A DNA stretch of 40,204 nt from Chloroflexota bacterium. Its GTDB lineage: Bacteria; Chloroflexota; Dehalococcoidia; SM23-28-2; RBG-16-64-32. The translations under genes and the position numbers were made by a program. The notes below the pieces were generated by a model that did not search any database, was not told the origin of the DNA, and was given only the letters and a program-made list of their open reading frames with translations. Shown here in pieces: positions 14,956-23,076 of this stretch. Each line of letters starts with the position of its first letter. Within the stretch, counting starts at the first letter, position 1. The stretch spans positions 1 to 40,204 of the forward strand of contig JACZRQ010000012.1 in the NCBI GenBank assembly GCA_022574655.1, read 5' to 3'.

Positions 14956-16419
14956 TTGAGCGAAAACGCCTACGACCTTCTGATCCGCGGTGGCACCGTC
15001 TACGACGGCACGGGCTCCCCCGGCGCACCCGCTGACGTCGGCATACGAGACGGCGTCATCGTGGCCGTAGGAGACATCGATGGAGCAGGCAACCGAACCA
15101 TCGACGCCGGCGGCATGTCCATCGCTCCCGGCTTCATCGATGTTCATGCCCACGACGACGCGGCAATCCTCGGCGGATCCATGGACTTCAAGCTTCTGCA
15201 GGGCGTCACGACGGACATCGTTGGCAACTGCGGTGCCGGCGTCGCACCGATGGGCGATCGGCTAATGCCGGGCGCGGAGTTAGTACTGGGGTCTGGAGTG
15301 GCCCCAACCTGGAGCTCATTCGGTGAGTACATGGAAGAGATCGACCGGTCCTCGCTCGCTCTCAACGTCGGCTGCCTCGTGCCGCACGGCGCGGTCCGTT
15401 TCAGACGCATGGGCATGGACGCGCGCGCTCCTACTGACGGAGAGATGTCAGAAATGCGCGCCGACGTGGCCGAAGGCATGGAGGCCGGAGCGCTGGGACT
15501 CTCGACAGGACTGATCTACCCGCCGGGGACCTTCGCCAAGACTCGAGAGATCATCGAGCTGGCCCGCGTCGCAGCGGCGGCCGGCGGCATCTACGCAAGT
15601 CACATCCGCAACGAAGCTGACGGCCTGTTGGACGCCGTGGCCGAGGCGATCGCGATCGGTGGCGGAGCGGGACTCCCCGTGCATATCTCTCACCACAAGG
15701 CGAGCGGGCAACCGAACTGGGGCAAAACAAAAGAGTCGATCGAGCTGATTGAGACTCGTCGCGACCAAGGCATCGACATCACGTTCGATGCCTACCCATA
15801 CGTAGCGGCGAGCACCGTCCTTTCTGCGATGGCACGACGCCCGGAGGCTGCCGATCCGGATTCCGTCCTCGTAGCGTCCGTACGCGAGAAGCACGAATAC
15901 GAAGGCAAGACGATCGCCCAGATCGCTGAGATGCTCGACCTGCCTCCGGCAGACGCTGTGCGCCGCGTCCTATCGGAGGAACCTCAGGCAATCGCGGTGT
16001 TCTTCGTGATGGACGAAGCGGATGTCCGGCGCGTGCTCGGTCACCGCCTCTGCATGATCGGTTCGGACGGCATCCCCTCGGCCACCGGTAAACCGCACCC
16101 GCGGCTCTACGGGACGTTCGCGCGGGTTCTCGGCACCTACTGCCGAACGGAGCGGCTGTTCCCGCTGGAGGAAGCCCTGAGGAAGATGACCTCGCTTCCC
16201 GCGAAGCGTTTCGGCCTCTCAGACAGAGGCGCGATCGGCGAAGGAAAGGCGGCCGACATCGTCGTCTTCGACCCCGAAACCATCGAAGATGTCGCGACTT
16301 ATGAAGAGCCGCGAAAGCACCCGGCCGGCATCCAATACGTCATCGTCAACGGGCAGGTCGCCGTGGACGAAGGCCGTCAGACCGAAGCACGAGCGGGCGA
16401 GCTTCTGCGCCGGTCGTAG
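14956..16419 (+). CDS. N-acyl-D-amino-acid deacylase family amidohydrolase
   Basis: This 487-residue metal-dependent hydrolase belongs to the D-aminoacylase group of the amidohydrolase superfamily. It has the N-terminal composite-barrel sequence LIRGGTVYDGTGSPG, the metal motif FIDVHAHDD, the GNCGAG loop with the family's metal-site cysteine, SHIRNEADGL, VHISHHKASG and a late aspartate in MIGSDGIPS. The C-terminal sequence RFGLSDRGAIGEGKAADIVVFDP is also typical. It would release free D-amino acids, or deacylate related amides, in the cytoplasm. The start is TTG at 14956, since no in-frame ATG or GTG lies close upstream and the family motif begins 10 residues later. It is probably co-transcribed with the split-barrel gene. 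Confidence 0.9.
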   Translation: MSENAYDLLIRGGTVYDGTGSPGAPADVGIRDGVIVAVGDIDGAGNRTIDAGGMSIAPGFIDVHAHDDAAILGGSMDFKLLQGVTTDIVGNCGAGVAPMGDRLMPGAELVLGSGVAPTWSSFGEYMEEIDRSSLALNVGCLVPHGAVRFRRMGMDARAPTDGEMSEMRADVAEGMEAGALGLSTGLIYPPGTFAKTREIIELARVAAAAGGIYASHIRNEADGLLDAVAEAIAIGGGAGLPVHISHHKASGQPNWGKTKESIELIETRRDQGIDITFDAYPYVAASTVLSAMARRPEAADPDSVLVASVREKHEYEGKTIAQIAEMLDLPPADAVRRVLSEEPQAIAVFFVMDEADVRRVLGHRLCMIGSDGIPSATGKPHPRLYGTFARVLGTYCRTERLFPLEEALRKMTSLPAKRFGLSDRGAIGEGKAADIVVFDPETIEDVATYEEPRKHPAGIQYVIVNGQVAVDEGRQTEARAGELLRRS

Positions 16420-16472
16420 ATTCTCGCCCCGACACGCAACTCAATCATTGGTTCCCGCATCTATACATTACG

Positions 16473-17306
16473 ATGCTAACAACACGAAAAGACTCACCCG
16501 TGCTCGAAGGCACGCCAACATTAGGTGCCGCCCCCCAAGACGACAAATACGTGCCAGCGGCCGTTTACTCGGCCGCGCAGGCCCTACTGAGAGTCGCGCG
16601 GACGGACGAAGCGGCCCAAGTGCTCGTCAGGCTCGTACGAGACCTCGGCGGCCACGCCGTGCCGGAGAGCATAGCCGACCAGGAAACCCTCCCGATCGAC
16701 ATATCACTCGGAGAGGGTGAACCGGTCTATCCGTCAGCGCCGGAAGGCTCGGCGACCCATTGGCTCCTCACAACCTACATCGAGGGTGCTGTGGCAGACG
16801 CCCAAGCAGCCATCGCGCTGGTGCGTAGAGCGGAGCGCCTCGCGGCCGACGCAGGCATCGACGAGACATCTGCTCTTCCCGATCACCAGACGATGAGTCG
16901 CCTCGTCTCCCGCCTGAGAGAAGGCGACGCGATCGTAGCGCTCGATCTTGACTGGATCAGAGTGGTGGGCACCGACCAAGAGTTTAGCGATCGAGACCTC
17001 CTGAGGTCGCTCGGGAAAACGTTGCGCCAAGCTACCCGGGCAACTGAGTACTGCGGCCGGTTCAGCGGCGGCGAGTTCGTCGTATTGATGGCCAATCCCA
17101 CCGAACTAGGCGGGACCAGGATGCTCGAGCGCCTGCGCGAACGCTGGGCGAATGCGGCTCACCCGCAGGAACTAACGTTCTCCGCCGGGATCGCTGTTGT
17201 CGGCGAGCAAGGCTGGCGGACCGCCGTTCAGGCCGCGGACCGGGCTCTACGGCGAGCCCAGGAATCCGGCGACTCCTGGGAGACCGCCCGACCGGATGAC
17301 TACTAG
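16473..17306 (+). CDS. Degenerate GGDEF-domain protein
   Basis: This 277-residue protein has a C-terminal domain (about 130-272) clearly related to diguanylate cyclases: IVALDLDWIRVVG, LRSLGKTLRQATRATEYCGRF, LTFSAGIAVVGEQGW and AADRALRRAQESG. The active-site loop reads S198-G-G-E-F202 instead of GGDEF, so the catalytic acidic residue is replaced by glycine. The protein is probably catalytically dead and may bind c-di-GMP or GTP as a receptor. The N-terminal part (1-125) has no recognisable domain and is largely helical from about 95. TATACA at 16462-16467 just before the ATG at 16473 may be a -10, again giving a nearly leaderless mRNA. Confidence 0.75.
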   Translation: MLTTRKDSPVLEGTPTLGAAPQDDKYVPAAVYSAAQALLRVARTDEAAQVLVRLVRDLGGHAVPESIADQETLPIDISLGEGEPVYPSAPEGSATHWLLTTYIEGAVADAQAAIALVRRAERLAADAGIDETSALPDHQTMSRLVSRLREGDAIVALDLDWIRVVGTDQEFSDRDLLRSLGKTLRQATRATEYCGRFSGGEFVVLMANPTELGGTRMLERLRERWANAAHPQELTFSAGIAVVGEQGWRTAVQAADRALRRAQESGDSWETARPDDY

Positions 17307-17325
17307 CTCGTCAACGATTGCGAAT

Positions 17326-17589
17326 CTACGGCGGATCGTGCTTCATACCACCCGGATTCAGTGGATTACACCGTAGCAACCGCCAGACCGTCTTCGCCGT
17401 AGCCCTGACGAACCCGTATCGACGGTACGACTCGAGTCCGTACTCCGAGCAACTGGGTACGTACCGGCAGCGCGAACCAAGCCTGGGCGAAACCCTCTCC
17501 CGATAAGTCAGTATGAACCGCTCCGCAAAACGCGAAGCGGGAGACAACTTCCGCGCCGCCGTTTCGCTACTCATCTTGTCCATCACCAT
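17326..17589 (-). CDS. yidD: Membrane protein insertion efficiency factor YidD
   Basis: This 87-residue protein matches YidD: an amphipathic N-terminal helix followed by LTYRERVSPRLGSRCRYVPSCSEYGLESYRRYG, then RCNPLNPGG. The three cysteines and the NPGG element are family hallmarks. YidD helps the YidC insertase place proteins in the membrane. It is usually near rpmH-rnpA-yidC, but here it ends a gene group led by a flavin oxidoreductase, so it has been uncoupled from its usual neighbours. Several methionines near the N-terminus leave the start slightly uncertain. Confidence 0.9.
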   Translation of the reverse strand: MVMDKMSSETAARKLSPASRFAERFILTYRERVSPRLGSRCRYVPSCSEYGLESYRRYGFVRATAKTVWRLLRCNPLNPGGMKHDPP

Positions 17590-17630
17590 TTAGAAGGTAC
17601 GTCATCGCTGCCCCCCCGGTAGACGGCACG

Positions 17631-18011
17631 TCAGACGTTGGGAAGCGCGGGGTCAGGCCCCTCACCGGGGCCGAAGATCGCCATCACGCCGACAGCGCGG
17701 GCTTGAGCATCTCGAAGGAGGATGAGCCGGCCAGGGATCCGGCGAATGCTACCGTCGCTGCAGACGACAGGAAGGTTAGCCGCGGGCTGATCGAGCTTCG
17801 TCTTCCCCTTGCTCACGGCGGCGCGGAATCCATCCCAGTGCTGTTCCCGGTAGTCGTCCGGGACCAACATGTCTAGCGTCTGGCCTATGGCCTTCGCAGC
17901 GTCGTAGCCAAATAGCCTCGCGGCACCCGGACTCCAGAAACGAATGATGCCATCCGCATCCGCCATCACGATCGCATGCGATTCCATCGTCCCTTGGTCC
18001 TCAGCCGTCAT
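17631..18011 (-). CDS. Single PAS-domain protein
   Basis: This 126-residue protein is essentially one PAS domain: IVMADADGIIRFWSPGAARLFGYDAAKAIGQTLDMLVP, followed by the strand pattern PVVCSDGSIRRIPGRLILLRD and VGVMAIFG. It has no output domain, so it would act through a partner protein or as a small ligand or redox sensor. It sits 10 bases downstream of a small protein of unknown function in the same minus-strand group as the flavin oxidoreductase. PAS domains of this sequence type often bind heme or flavin, but no binding residue can be assigned here. Confidence 0.8.
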   Translation of the reverse strand: MTAEDQGTMESHAIVMADADGIIRFWSPGAARLFGYDAAKAIGQTLDMLVPDDYREQHWDGFRAAVSKGKTKLDQPAANLPVVCSDGSIRRIPGRLILLRDAQARAVGVMAIFGPGEGPDPALPNV

Positions 18012-18021
18012 GGCGGAGTGA

Positions 18022-18348
18022 CTACAGCTCGTGCTTGGCTAGCGAATCGACCGCAAACTCGAAGTAGGTGACCGCCTCCGAGAAAATGAACTCCTCGCGG
18101 TCGTAGATCACCATCATCGAGCCGTCCGACTCCTGCACCAGGTGCGCACCGAGCCGCGGAAAGAAGAGGATGCTGCGCAGCGATTCCGTTCCTTCCAGCA
18201 TCTCCGGTTTGCGAGACAGAAGCTCCAGATAGGCGTCCGCGCAACGATGAACCACGTCTGGATAGTCGCCAGAGCGCAGCGAGGCTTGCGCCTGCGTCAA
18301 CGATTCCCGTAGCGCGTCATCTTTGATGCGCTTGAGCTTTGCTGGCAT
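18022..18348 (-). CDS. Unknown small protein paired with flavin oxidoreductase
   Basis: I do not recognise this 108-residue protein. It is predicted mostly helical in the first half (LKRIKDDALRESLTQAQASLRSGDYPDVVHRCADAYLELL), a pattern like a TPR or SUKH-type helical pair. It then has a short beta segment (LVQESDGSMMVIYDREEFIF) and a final helix. There is no signal peptide, cysteine motif or catalytic signature. Its start codon directly abuts the stop of the flavin oxidoreductase, so translation is coupled and the two products may work together, for example as an accessory or substrate-loading subunit. That role is inference only. Confidence 0.75.
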   Translation of the reverse strand: MPAKLKRIKDDALRESLTQAQASLRSGDYPDVVHRCADAYLELLSRKPEMLEGTESLRSILFFPRLGAHLVQESDGSMMVIYDREEFIFSEAVTYFEFAVDSLAKHEL

Positions 18349-19602
18349 CTAGATCGACGAGTTGATCAGGTGTTCGACACCCTCGAGCTGCTTCGCGCGC
18401 CAGCGCTGGTGCTTCTCGTGCCGCTCGTTGAACTCCGGCAACACCTTTGTACCCACTCGATAGATCGAGTCCATGATATCTTCGTGCGTTCGCGCGCCGC
18501 ACTGCGCGACGAAGATCATCAGGTCGAGGTGCGAATCTTCGTACTTCGTCAGCGTCTCGCGAACGAACTCCGGAGTGCCGATGCAACCCCCTCGCTGCGC
18601 CGCACGCCACAACGCACGCGTGACCTCGTCCTCGGGCTCCTCCTTCTGCGCGCCAGCCTGGAAACCGCCGAAGCTGCGGAATCCCTCGCCAAGCGGACCC
18701 CATCGCTCCTCCTCCGGCTTCTCGATGAACTGCTTGTAGATGTTCATCTTGCCCGGGCGGTGAGAACCGCCGGTGAACGGGTTGTAGTAGTAGCCGAGCG
18801 AATAGGCGAAGAACTGTGCGCCCTCAGCGCCCTTCGCGATCGCTTCCTCGTCCGAGTCGAAACAGGAAAGGATCGACAGGATCGCCAGCGCCGGGTTGAT
18901 CGCCTTTCCGATCGGCGTACACTCTTCACGTACCAATTCGTAGTAGTCTTCGACACGCTCCTTCGCCTCGTCCGGCGTCTCGAACGCGAAGCCCAGTGAG
19001 CCCATGCCAAGACGGGCGGCAACCATCGTCGTCTCCCGGCGAGAAGCGGCCACCCAGAGCGGCGGATGCGGCTTCTGAAGGGGCTTCGGGACCACGTTTC
19101 GCGCCGGCATACCAAAGTACTCACCCTCGGTGCCGCTGTACGGTGTCTCTGTCATCATCTTCACGCATTCGCGCGTCGCCTCCTCCCACATCCGCTTCTT
19201 CTCTTCGCGGCGAATCCCGAAGCCGTCCATCTCCATCACAGAACCGGACTCCCCCGTACCGAACTCGACACGCCCGTCTGAGATCAGATCCAGCGTGGCG
19301 ATACGCTCCGCGACGCGTGCCGGGTGGTTGTACCGCGGCGGCATTAGGGCGATGCCGTGACCGAGTCGCATCTTCTTGGTGCGCTGGCTCACGGCCGCGA
19401 GAAACACCTCAGGCGCGGACGAGTGGGAGTACTCCTCCAAAAAGTGGTGCTCTACCTCGAAGACGTATTCAAATCCAACTGTGTCGGCCAGTTCGAGCTG
19501 GTCGAGAGCGTTCTTGAGCAGCTTATGCTCTGCGTCTTCGTCCCACTGATCGCCGTCACGCGGCTTCGGCAGCTGGTGTTCGTAGAAGAGGCCGAACTTC
19601 AT
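18349..19602 (-). CDS. LLM-class (luciferase-like) flavin-dependent oxidoreductase
   Basis: This 417-residue protein has a bacterial-luciferase-type TIM barrel that uses FMNH2 or F420. It starts MKFGLFYEHQLP, followed by the strand-loop LADTVGFEYVFEVEHHFLEEYSHSS, MRLGHGIALMPPRYNHPARVAERIATLDLISDGRVEFGTG and PLQKPHPPLWVAASRRETT, all family landmarks. Such enzymes can oxidise recalcitrant organics and are greatly expanded in SAR202 Chloroflexota. The substrate here is unknown. A GGAGGG lies 4 bases before the ATG at 19602. It is divergent from the diiron-ferredoxin operon and shares a 142-base regulatory region with it, which may mean joint control and perhaps a common substrate. Confidence 0.93.
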   Translation of the reverse strand: MKFGLFYEHQLPKPRDGDQWDEDAEHKLLKNALDQLELADTVGFEYVFEVEHHFLEEYSHSSAPEVFLAAVSQRTKKMRLGHGIALMPPRYNHPARVAERIATLDLISDGRVEFGTGESGSVMEMDGFGIRREEKKRMWEEATRECVKMMTETPYSGTEGEYFGMPARNVVPKPLQKPHPPLWVAASRRETTMVAARLGMGSLGFAFETPDEAKERVEDYYELVREECTPIGKAINPALAILSILSCFDSDEEAIAKGAEGAQFFAYSLGYYYNPFTGGSHRPGKMNIYKQFIEKPEEERWGPLGEGFRSFGGFQAGAQKEEPEDEVTRALWRAAQRGGCIGTPEFVRETLTKYEDSHLDLMIFVAQCGARTHEDIMDSIYRVGTKVLPEFNERHEKHQRWRAKQLEGVEHLINSSI

Positions 19603-19642
19603 TGGGCCCTCCGTATTTTTTGGGGCTCGTTCAGAGGCACAC

Positions 19643-19671
19643 TTAACGTCAACGTAAGGTTGGGGTAAAAT
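19643..19671 (+). promoter_or_regulatory. Promoter of the diiron-ferredoxin operon
   Basis: TTAACG (19643-19648), 17 bases, then TAAAAT (19666-19671). Transcription would begin near 19678, giving a leader of about 67 bases that ends in AAGGAG (19733-19738), 6 bases before the ATG at 19745. Unlike several other promoters here it makes a conventional leadered mRNA. Confidence 0.55.
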
Positions 19672-19744
19672 ATCGCACTAACGGGTAAGGCCGTCAAGCT
19701 AAGTGACCATCCAGTACACTTTGCTCCCATAAAAGGAGATCGCG

Positions 19745-20530
19745 ATGACTCAGGCACTACACGACAGACTTCCACCGAACGGATCGGTGAGGGAACCGCC
19801 CTACCGAAGCATCATGGAACTCTCGTCTGATGAGCGCGCCGAGCTTGACGAAAAACTGGGCGGTGCACAGAACTACAACCCCGTGATCCTCAGGGAGCTG
19901 GCCCGCAAGGACCGCAAATACCTCGCGCCGCTAATCATGGCCATACTCAGCGCCGAATTCCGCGGCATCGACTTCTTTGGCCGTTTCGTCGTCGACATGC
20001 AGTCCTACAACGTGCCGTGGCACATGACGCTGGCCTTCGCGCGACAGACCTTCGACGAGTCACGCCACACCCAGCTCAACATGGACCTCCTCGAACACCT
20101 CGGCTCCGAGGTCGGCGAGTACCCCGACATCATCCTCGGCCCGCAGCGGGACGAAATTCCCGAAGAAGAGTTGGACCCCGCTGTGCTGATGGCTCGGATC
20201 AACGTTGCCCTTGAGGGTTTCGCGCTCACTTCGTTCGAAGCCACGCGAGAGCTGGCGGAGGAGATCGGCGAAGATCTCGTCGAACACTGCCACGACTACA
20301 ACATGGCGGACGAGGTCACACACGTGGCAATCGGAGACTACTGGCTGACACGCCTCTGTGAAGAACAACCCTGGCGCAAGGAACGAGCGCAGGCCGTCCA
20401 AGAAGAGTTCGACAAGATGATGGCGATGGTCCGCGACATGGCGCTGAACTACGCTGGATCGTCCGCGTCCGGAAGCACGAACGGTGAGACCTCCGAAGGG
20501 AACACGACGGCTAAGCCCTCGGCCGGCTAA
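19745..20530 (+). CDS. Ferritin-like diiron carboxylate protein (candidate oxygenase)
   Basis: This 261-residue helical protein keeps the full diiron ligand set of the ferritin-like/bacterial multicomponent type: E71 (SAEFRGIDFF), E105-x-x-H108 (DESRHTQ), E157 (VALEGFA) and E190-x-x-H193 (ADEVTHVAIGD). It should therefore bind two irons and activate oxygen or peroxide. The last 35 residues are a low-complexity Ser/Gly/Thr tail. The gene is followed by a two-cluster ferredoxin and by a second ferritin-like protein that lacks some ligands, an arrangement resembling catalytic plus structural subunits with an electron donor. An oxygenase or oxidase acting on an organic substrate is the most natural reading, but the reaction is unknown. 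A strong AAGGAG precedes the ATG. Confidence 0.85.
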   Translation: MTQALHDRLPPNGSVREPPYRSIMELSSDERAELDEKLGGAQNYNPVILRELARKDRKYLAPLIMAILSAEFRGIDFFGRFVVDMQSYNVPWHMTLAFARQTFDESRHTQLNMDLLEHLGSEVGEYPDIILGPQRDEIPEEELDPAVLMARINVALEGFALTSFEATRELAEEIGEDLVEHCHDYNMADEVTHVAIGDYWLTRLCEEQPWRKERAQAVQEEFDKMMAMVRDMALNYAGSSASGSTNGETSEGNTTAKPSAG

Positions 20531-20539
20531 CCCAATTTA

Positions 20540-20857
20540 ATGGCTTACGTAATCGACCAATCACAGTGCATCAACTGCTCCTGGTGCCGCCGCGAGTGCC
20601 CCACGTCGACGATCCAGTACTACAATCGCGACGAGCGCAAGCACTGGATCGACCCCGAAGGCTGCATCGACTGCGATATCTGCTCTCGCGTCTGTCCAAC
20701 GAAGTGCATCTCCCACCAGCCGGAGGTGCTGCCAACGCCTGAACAGCTCAAGGAAGCGAAAATGCGCGCTCGCACCTGGGCACGCGGCCGCCGCCAGCTC
20801 AAGCTAACCATCCGCTCCTACGTCGACCGCGAGATCGCGCGAAGAGCCAACCTCTAG
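20540..20857 (+). CDS. 2[4Fe-4S] ferredoxin
   Basis: This 105-residue soluble ferredoxin has two cluster motifs: C10-x2-C13-x2-C16-x3-C20-P and C42-x2-C45-x2-C48-x3-C52-P, with an extra C56. The clusters are in the N-terminal 56 residues. The rest (57-105) is a basic helical tail (KMRARTWARGRRQ), unusual for a plain ferredoxin and a possible docking surface. It lies 9 bases after the diiron protein and 2 bases before the second ferritin-like protein, so it is very likely the dedicated electron donor of that pair. Confidence 0.93.
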   Translation: MAYVIDQSQCINCSWCRRECPTSTIQYYNRDERKHWIDPEGCIDCDICSRVCPTKCISHQPEVLPTPEQLKEAKMRARTWARGRRQLKLTIRSYVDREIARRANL

Positions 20858-20859
20858 CG

Positions 20860-21477
20860 ATGCCCGAATTAGCGGTCGATCTACGCAAGGTCGGAGGAGC
20901 ATTCTCCGTCGATGAAGGTGCTCGCCGCCTGATCCATTATCGGTACGCGGAGATCGCCTGCATGGAAGCCGAGGCAGGCTGGGTGGCCACGCTCGCGGCG
21001 CCAAAGCTCAAGATCAGGCTCGCCGAACACACCTACCAATGCGCCCTTCACGCCGACGCCATCGGCCGCCGACTGCCCGAGCTTCGAGTCATGGAGAATA
21101 TCGACATGTCTGTCCCACCGGTTCTGCGCGTGGCGGACGTGCGACGCCCCCCAAACGACGAATTCGCACGCTTCATACAGGAGATGCAGGACCAGGAAGA
21201 AGAGCTGCTCCGGCTAGCGGGCCTCTACCGCGTCCTCAAACCGCACCTTGCGGTCTACTACCGGCACCACATGGCCGTCACAGACCAGGTTTCGGATTCC
21301 CCGACCGTGCGGCTGCTGAAGTTCATCCTCATCGACGAGGAGGAGCAGATCCGCTGGGGCCAGGCGATCTACGAGGAGCTTGCTGATACCCCCGCCAAGC
21401 GCCGAAAGTCGATGGAGTGGCAGACTCACCTTGAGGAGCTGCTGGCGGAGTCCGGCGGCGTCACCGGCGGCAAGTAG
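20860..21477 (+). CDS. Second ferritin-like protein with incomplete iron ligands
   Basis: This 205-residue all-helical protein is built like a ferritin-like four-helix bundle: helix 1 YAEIACMEAEAGW, helix 2 RLAEHTYQCALHADAIGRRL, helix 3 QDQEEELLRLAGLY and helix 4 FILIDEEEQIRWGQAIY. Compared with the E-x-x-H motifs of its operon partner, helix 2 reads C61-x-x-H64 and helix 4 reads E160-x-x-Q163. At least two of the six usual ligands are therefore changed. It could be a structural partner of the first protein, as PaaC is to PaaA in phenylacetyl-CoA epoxidase, or bind a different metal pair. It follows the ferredoxin by 2 bases and is the last gene of the tight three-gene set. Confidence 0.75.
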   Translation: MPELAVDLRKVGGAFSVDEGARRLIHYRYAEIACMEAEAGWVATLAAPKLKIRLAEHTYQCALHADAIGRRLPELRVMENIDMSVPPVLRVADVRRPPNDEFARFIQEMQDQEEELLRLAGLYRVLKPHLAVYYRHHMAVTDQVSDSPTVRLLKFILIDEEEQIRWGQAIYEELADTPAKRRKSMEWQTHLEELLAESGGVTGGK

Positions 21478-21587
21478 CAAGGCCCACCTTAGACGCGCCC
21501 AGACCCATCCCACTACAATCACTACAGACGGTTGCACGTCCGTAGCCGCAACAACGAGCACTGGTAATACCGTCTCTCTAGCTGAGC

Positions 21588-22244
21588 ATGGAAGATACGA
21601 CCGTTAAGGAACCCCCGCAGGAAAGCTCCCGCTTTTTCGATCTCGATCTCGTCCAGCAACAGATACGGATCGGTCGCTTTCGGATGCGGCTAGAATACAT
21701 CCTTCTTGGGTTGATTGCAGTCTTGGCCGTTTCGATGTTCGTCGGGTTCATCGTCTTCAACGTCGACTTCGAATCGACGGTCGACCGATGGGGATACCCG
21801 GCGCTGTGGCTGATCTCCGGTCTCCGCGCGGCTTCGGTAGTCCTGCCGATACCGGGGAGCGGTCTCACGATCGCCGCCGGTGCGTTCATGGACCCGCTAT
21901 TCGGGATCCCGGTACCGATCGCGGTGGGAGTGACAGCCGGTTCGGCTGAATCACTAGGCGAGTTCACCGGCTACGCTGCCGGTTATGGCGGCGGCCGCAT
22001 ACTGGACAAGCAAAAGCTGTACCAGCGAGTCAAGGCCTGGATCCGCAAGCGCGCCTTCGTAACGATCCTCGTCATGGGCCTCACGCCATCACCGGTGTTC
22101 GACGTTGCCGGTCTCGCCGCCGGGGCATCGAGGGTGCCGATCCGGATTTTCTGGCCGGCGGTACTCATAGGAAAGATAACTAGAGGAATAATCATGGCGG
22201 CAGCCGGCTTCTACGGCATCGAGTTCATCCAGAAGATAGTCTAG
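21588..22244 (+). CDS. VTT/DedA-family membrane protein
   Basis: This 218-residue membrane protein has the SNARE-associated/VTT (DedA) domain. A first membrane helix lies at about 38-59. The re-entrant region VVLPIPGSGLTIAAGAFM (about 83-100) and the second one near LTPSPVFDVAGLAAGASRVP (about 165-184) form the pseudo-symmetrical pore typical of DedA proteins, which move polyprenyl-phosphate or phospholipids across the membrane. The cytoplasmic N-terminus of about 35 residues is charged. It starts 110 bases after the ferritin-like gene and is followed 23 bases later by an SDR gene. The substrate is unknown. Confidence 0.85.
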   Translation: MEDTTVKEPPQESSRFFDLDLVQQQIRIGRFRMRLEYILLGLIAVLAVSMFVGFIVFNVDFESTVDRWGYPALWLISGLRAASVVLPIPGSGLTIAAGAFMDPLFGIPVPIAVGVTAGSAESLGEFTGYAAGYGGGRILDKQKLYQRVKAWIRKRAFVTILVMGLTPSPVFDVAGLAAGASRVPIRIFWPAVLIGKITRGIIMAAAGFYGIEFIQKIV

Positions 22245-22267
22245 AGAATCAGTCCAAGGAGGGAGCG

Positions 22268-23050
22268 ATGCTTCTAAAGGATCGAGTCGCCGTCATCACC
22301 GGCGCCGGCAGCGGTATCGGCCAGGGCATCGCGCTCAGGTTCGCGCACGAAGGTGCGAAGCTCGCCCTCGTCGACATTCGACCCGCAGCGCTCGAAGAGA
22401 CCGCATCCAAGGTTAAGGATTCGGGCGCGGACTTCGAGACTTACACGGGCGATGTCTCAATAACAGCGGACGTCGAGTCCTTCTTCTCGCAGACCGTCGA
22501 GCGGTTCGGCCGGGTCGACATCTGCGTCAACAACGCCGGCATCGGCAACCCACCGATGCCGTTGATGTCGATGACCGACGAGGGCTTCGACCAAACTATC
22601 GCCGTCAACCTTCGTGGCGTCTTCCTCTGCATGCGCGCTGCTGCCCAGCGGATGGTCGCCCAGGGTGGCGGCGGACGCATCATTAGCGTCTCCTCGCAAG
22701 CAGGCAAGACCGGCTACCCAATGCTTGGCCCGTACTGTGCTACGAAAGCCGGTGTGATCCTGCTGACACAAACGATGGGCAAGGAACTCGGGCCCCAGAA
22801 GATCACGGTCAACTGCGTCTGTCCGGGCACCATCGACACTCCACTCCTTCGCGGCACTCTCGACCCGATATTGCAGGCGACCGGCGAGACGTTCGAGAAG
22901 TGGGCGCTGAAGAACATGCCCACCATACCGCTCGGCCGCGTCGGCTACCCCGCCGACGTCGCCAAGGTCATCACCTTCCTCGCTTCCGACGAAGCCGACT
23001 ACATGACCGGACAGGCGATCAACATCACCGGCGGCCAGGAGATGCACTAA
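22268..23050 (+). CDS. Short-chain dehydrogenase/reductase (SDR)
   Basis: This 260-residue classical SDR has the cofactor motif T11-G-A-G-S-G-I-G18, the acidic D36 at the end of the second strand (favouring NAD over NADP), NNAG at about 88-91, and the catalytic set S143, Y156 and K160 (YCATK). The C-terminal ITGGQEMH ending is typical of 3-ketoacyl/alcohol SDRs. It oxidises or reduces a hydroxyl/keto group, and the substrate cannot be read. A strong AGGAGGGAG precedes the ATG. It follows the VTT protein in the same direction and precedes thiE by 26 bases. Confidence 0.9.
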   Translation: MLLKDRVAVITGAGSGIGQGIALRFAHEGAKLALVDIRPAALEETASKVKDSGADFETYTGDVSITADVESFFSQTVERFGRVDICVNNAGIGNPPMPLMSMTDEGFDQTIAVNLRGVFLCMRAAAQRMVAQGGGGRIISVSSQAGKTGYPMLGPYCATKAGVILLTQTMGKELGPQKITVNCVCPGTIDTPLLRGTLDPILQATGETFEKWALKNMPTIPLGRVGYPADVAKVITFLASDEADYMTGQAINITGGQEMH

Positions 23051-23076
23051 CCACCCGATCCCTCGACACATCTGCC

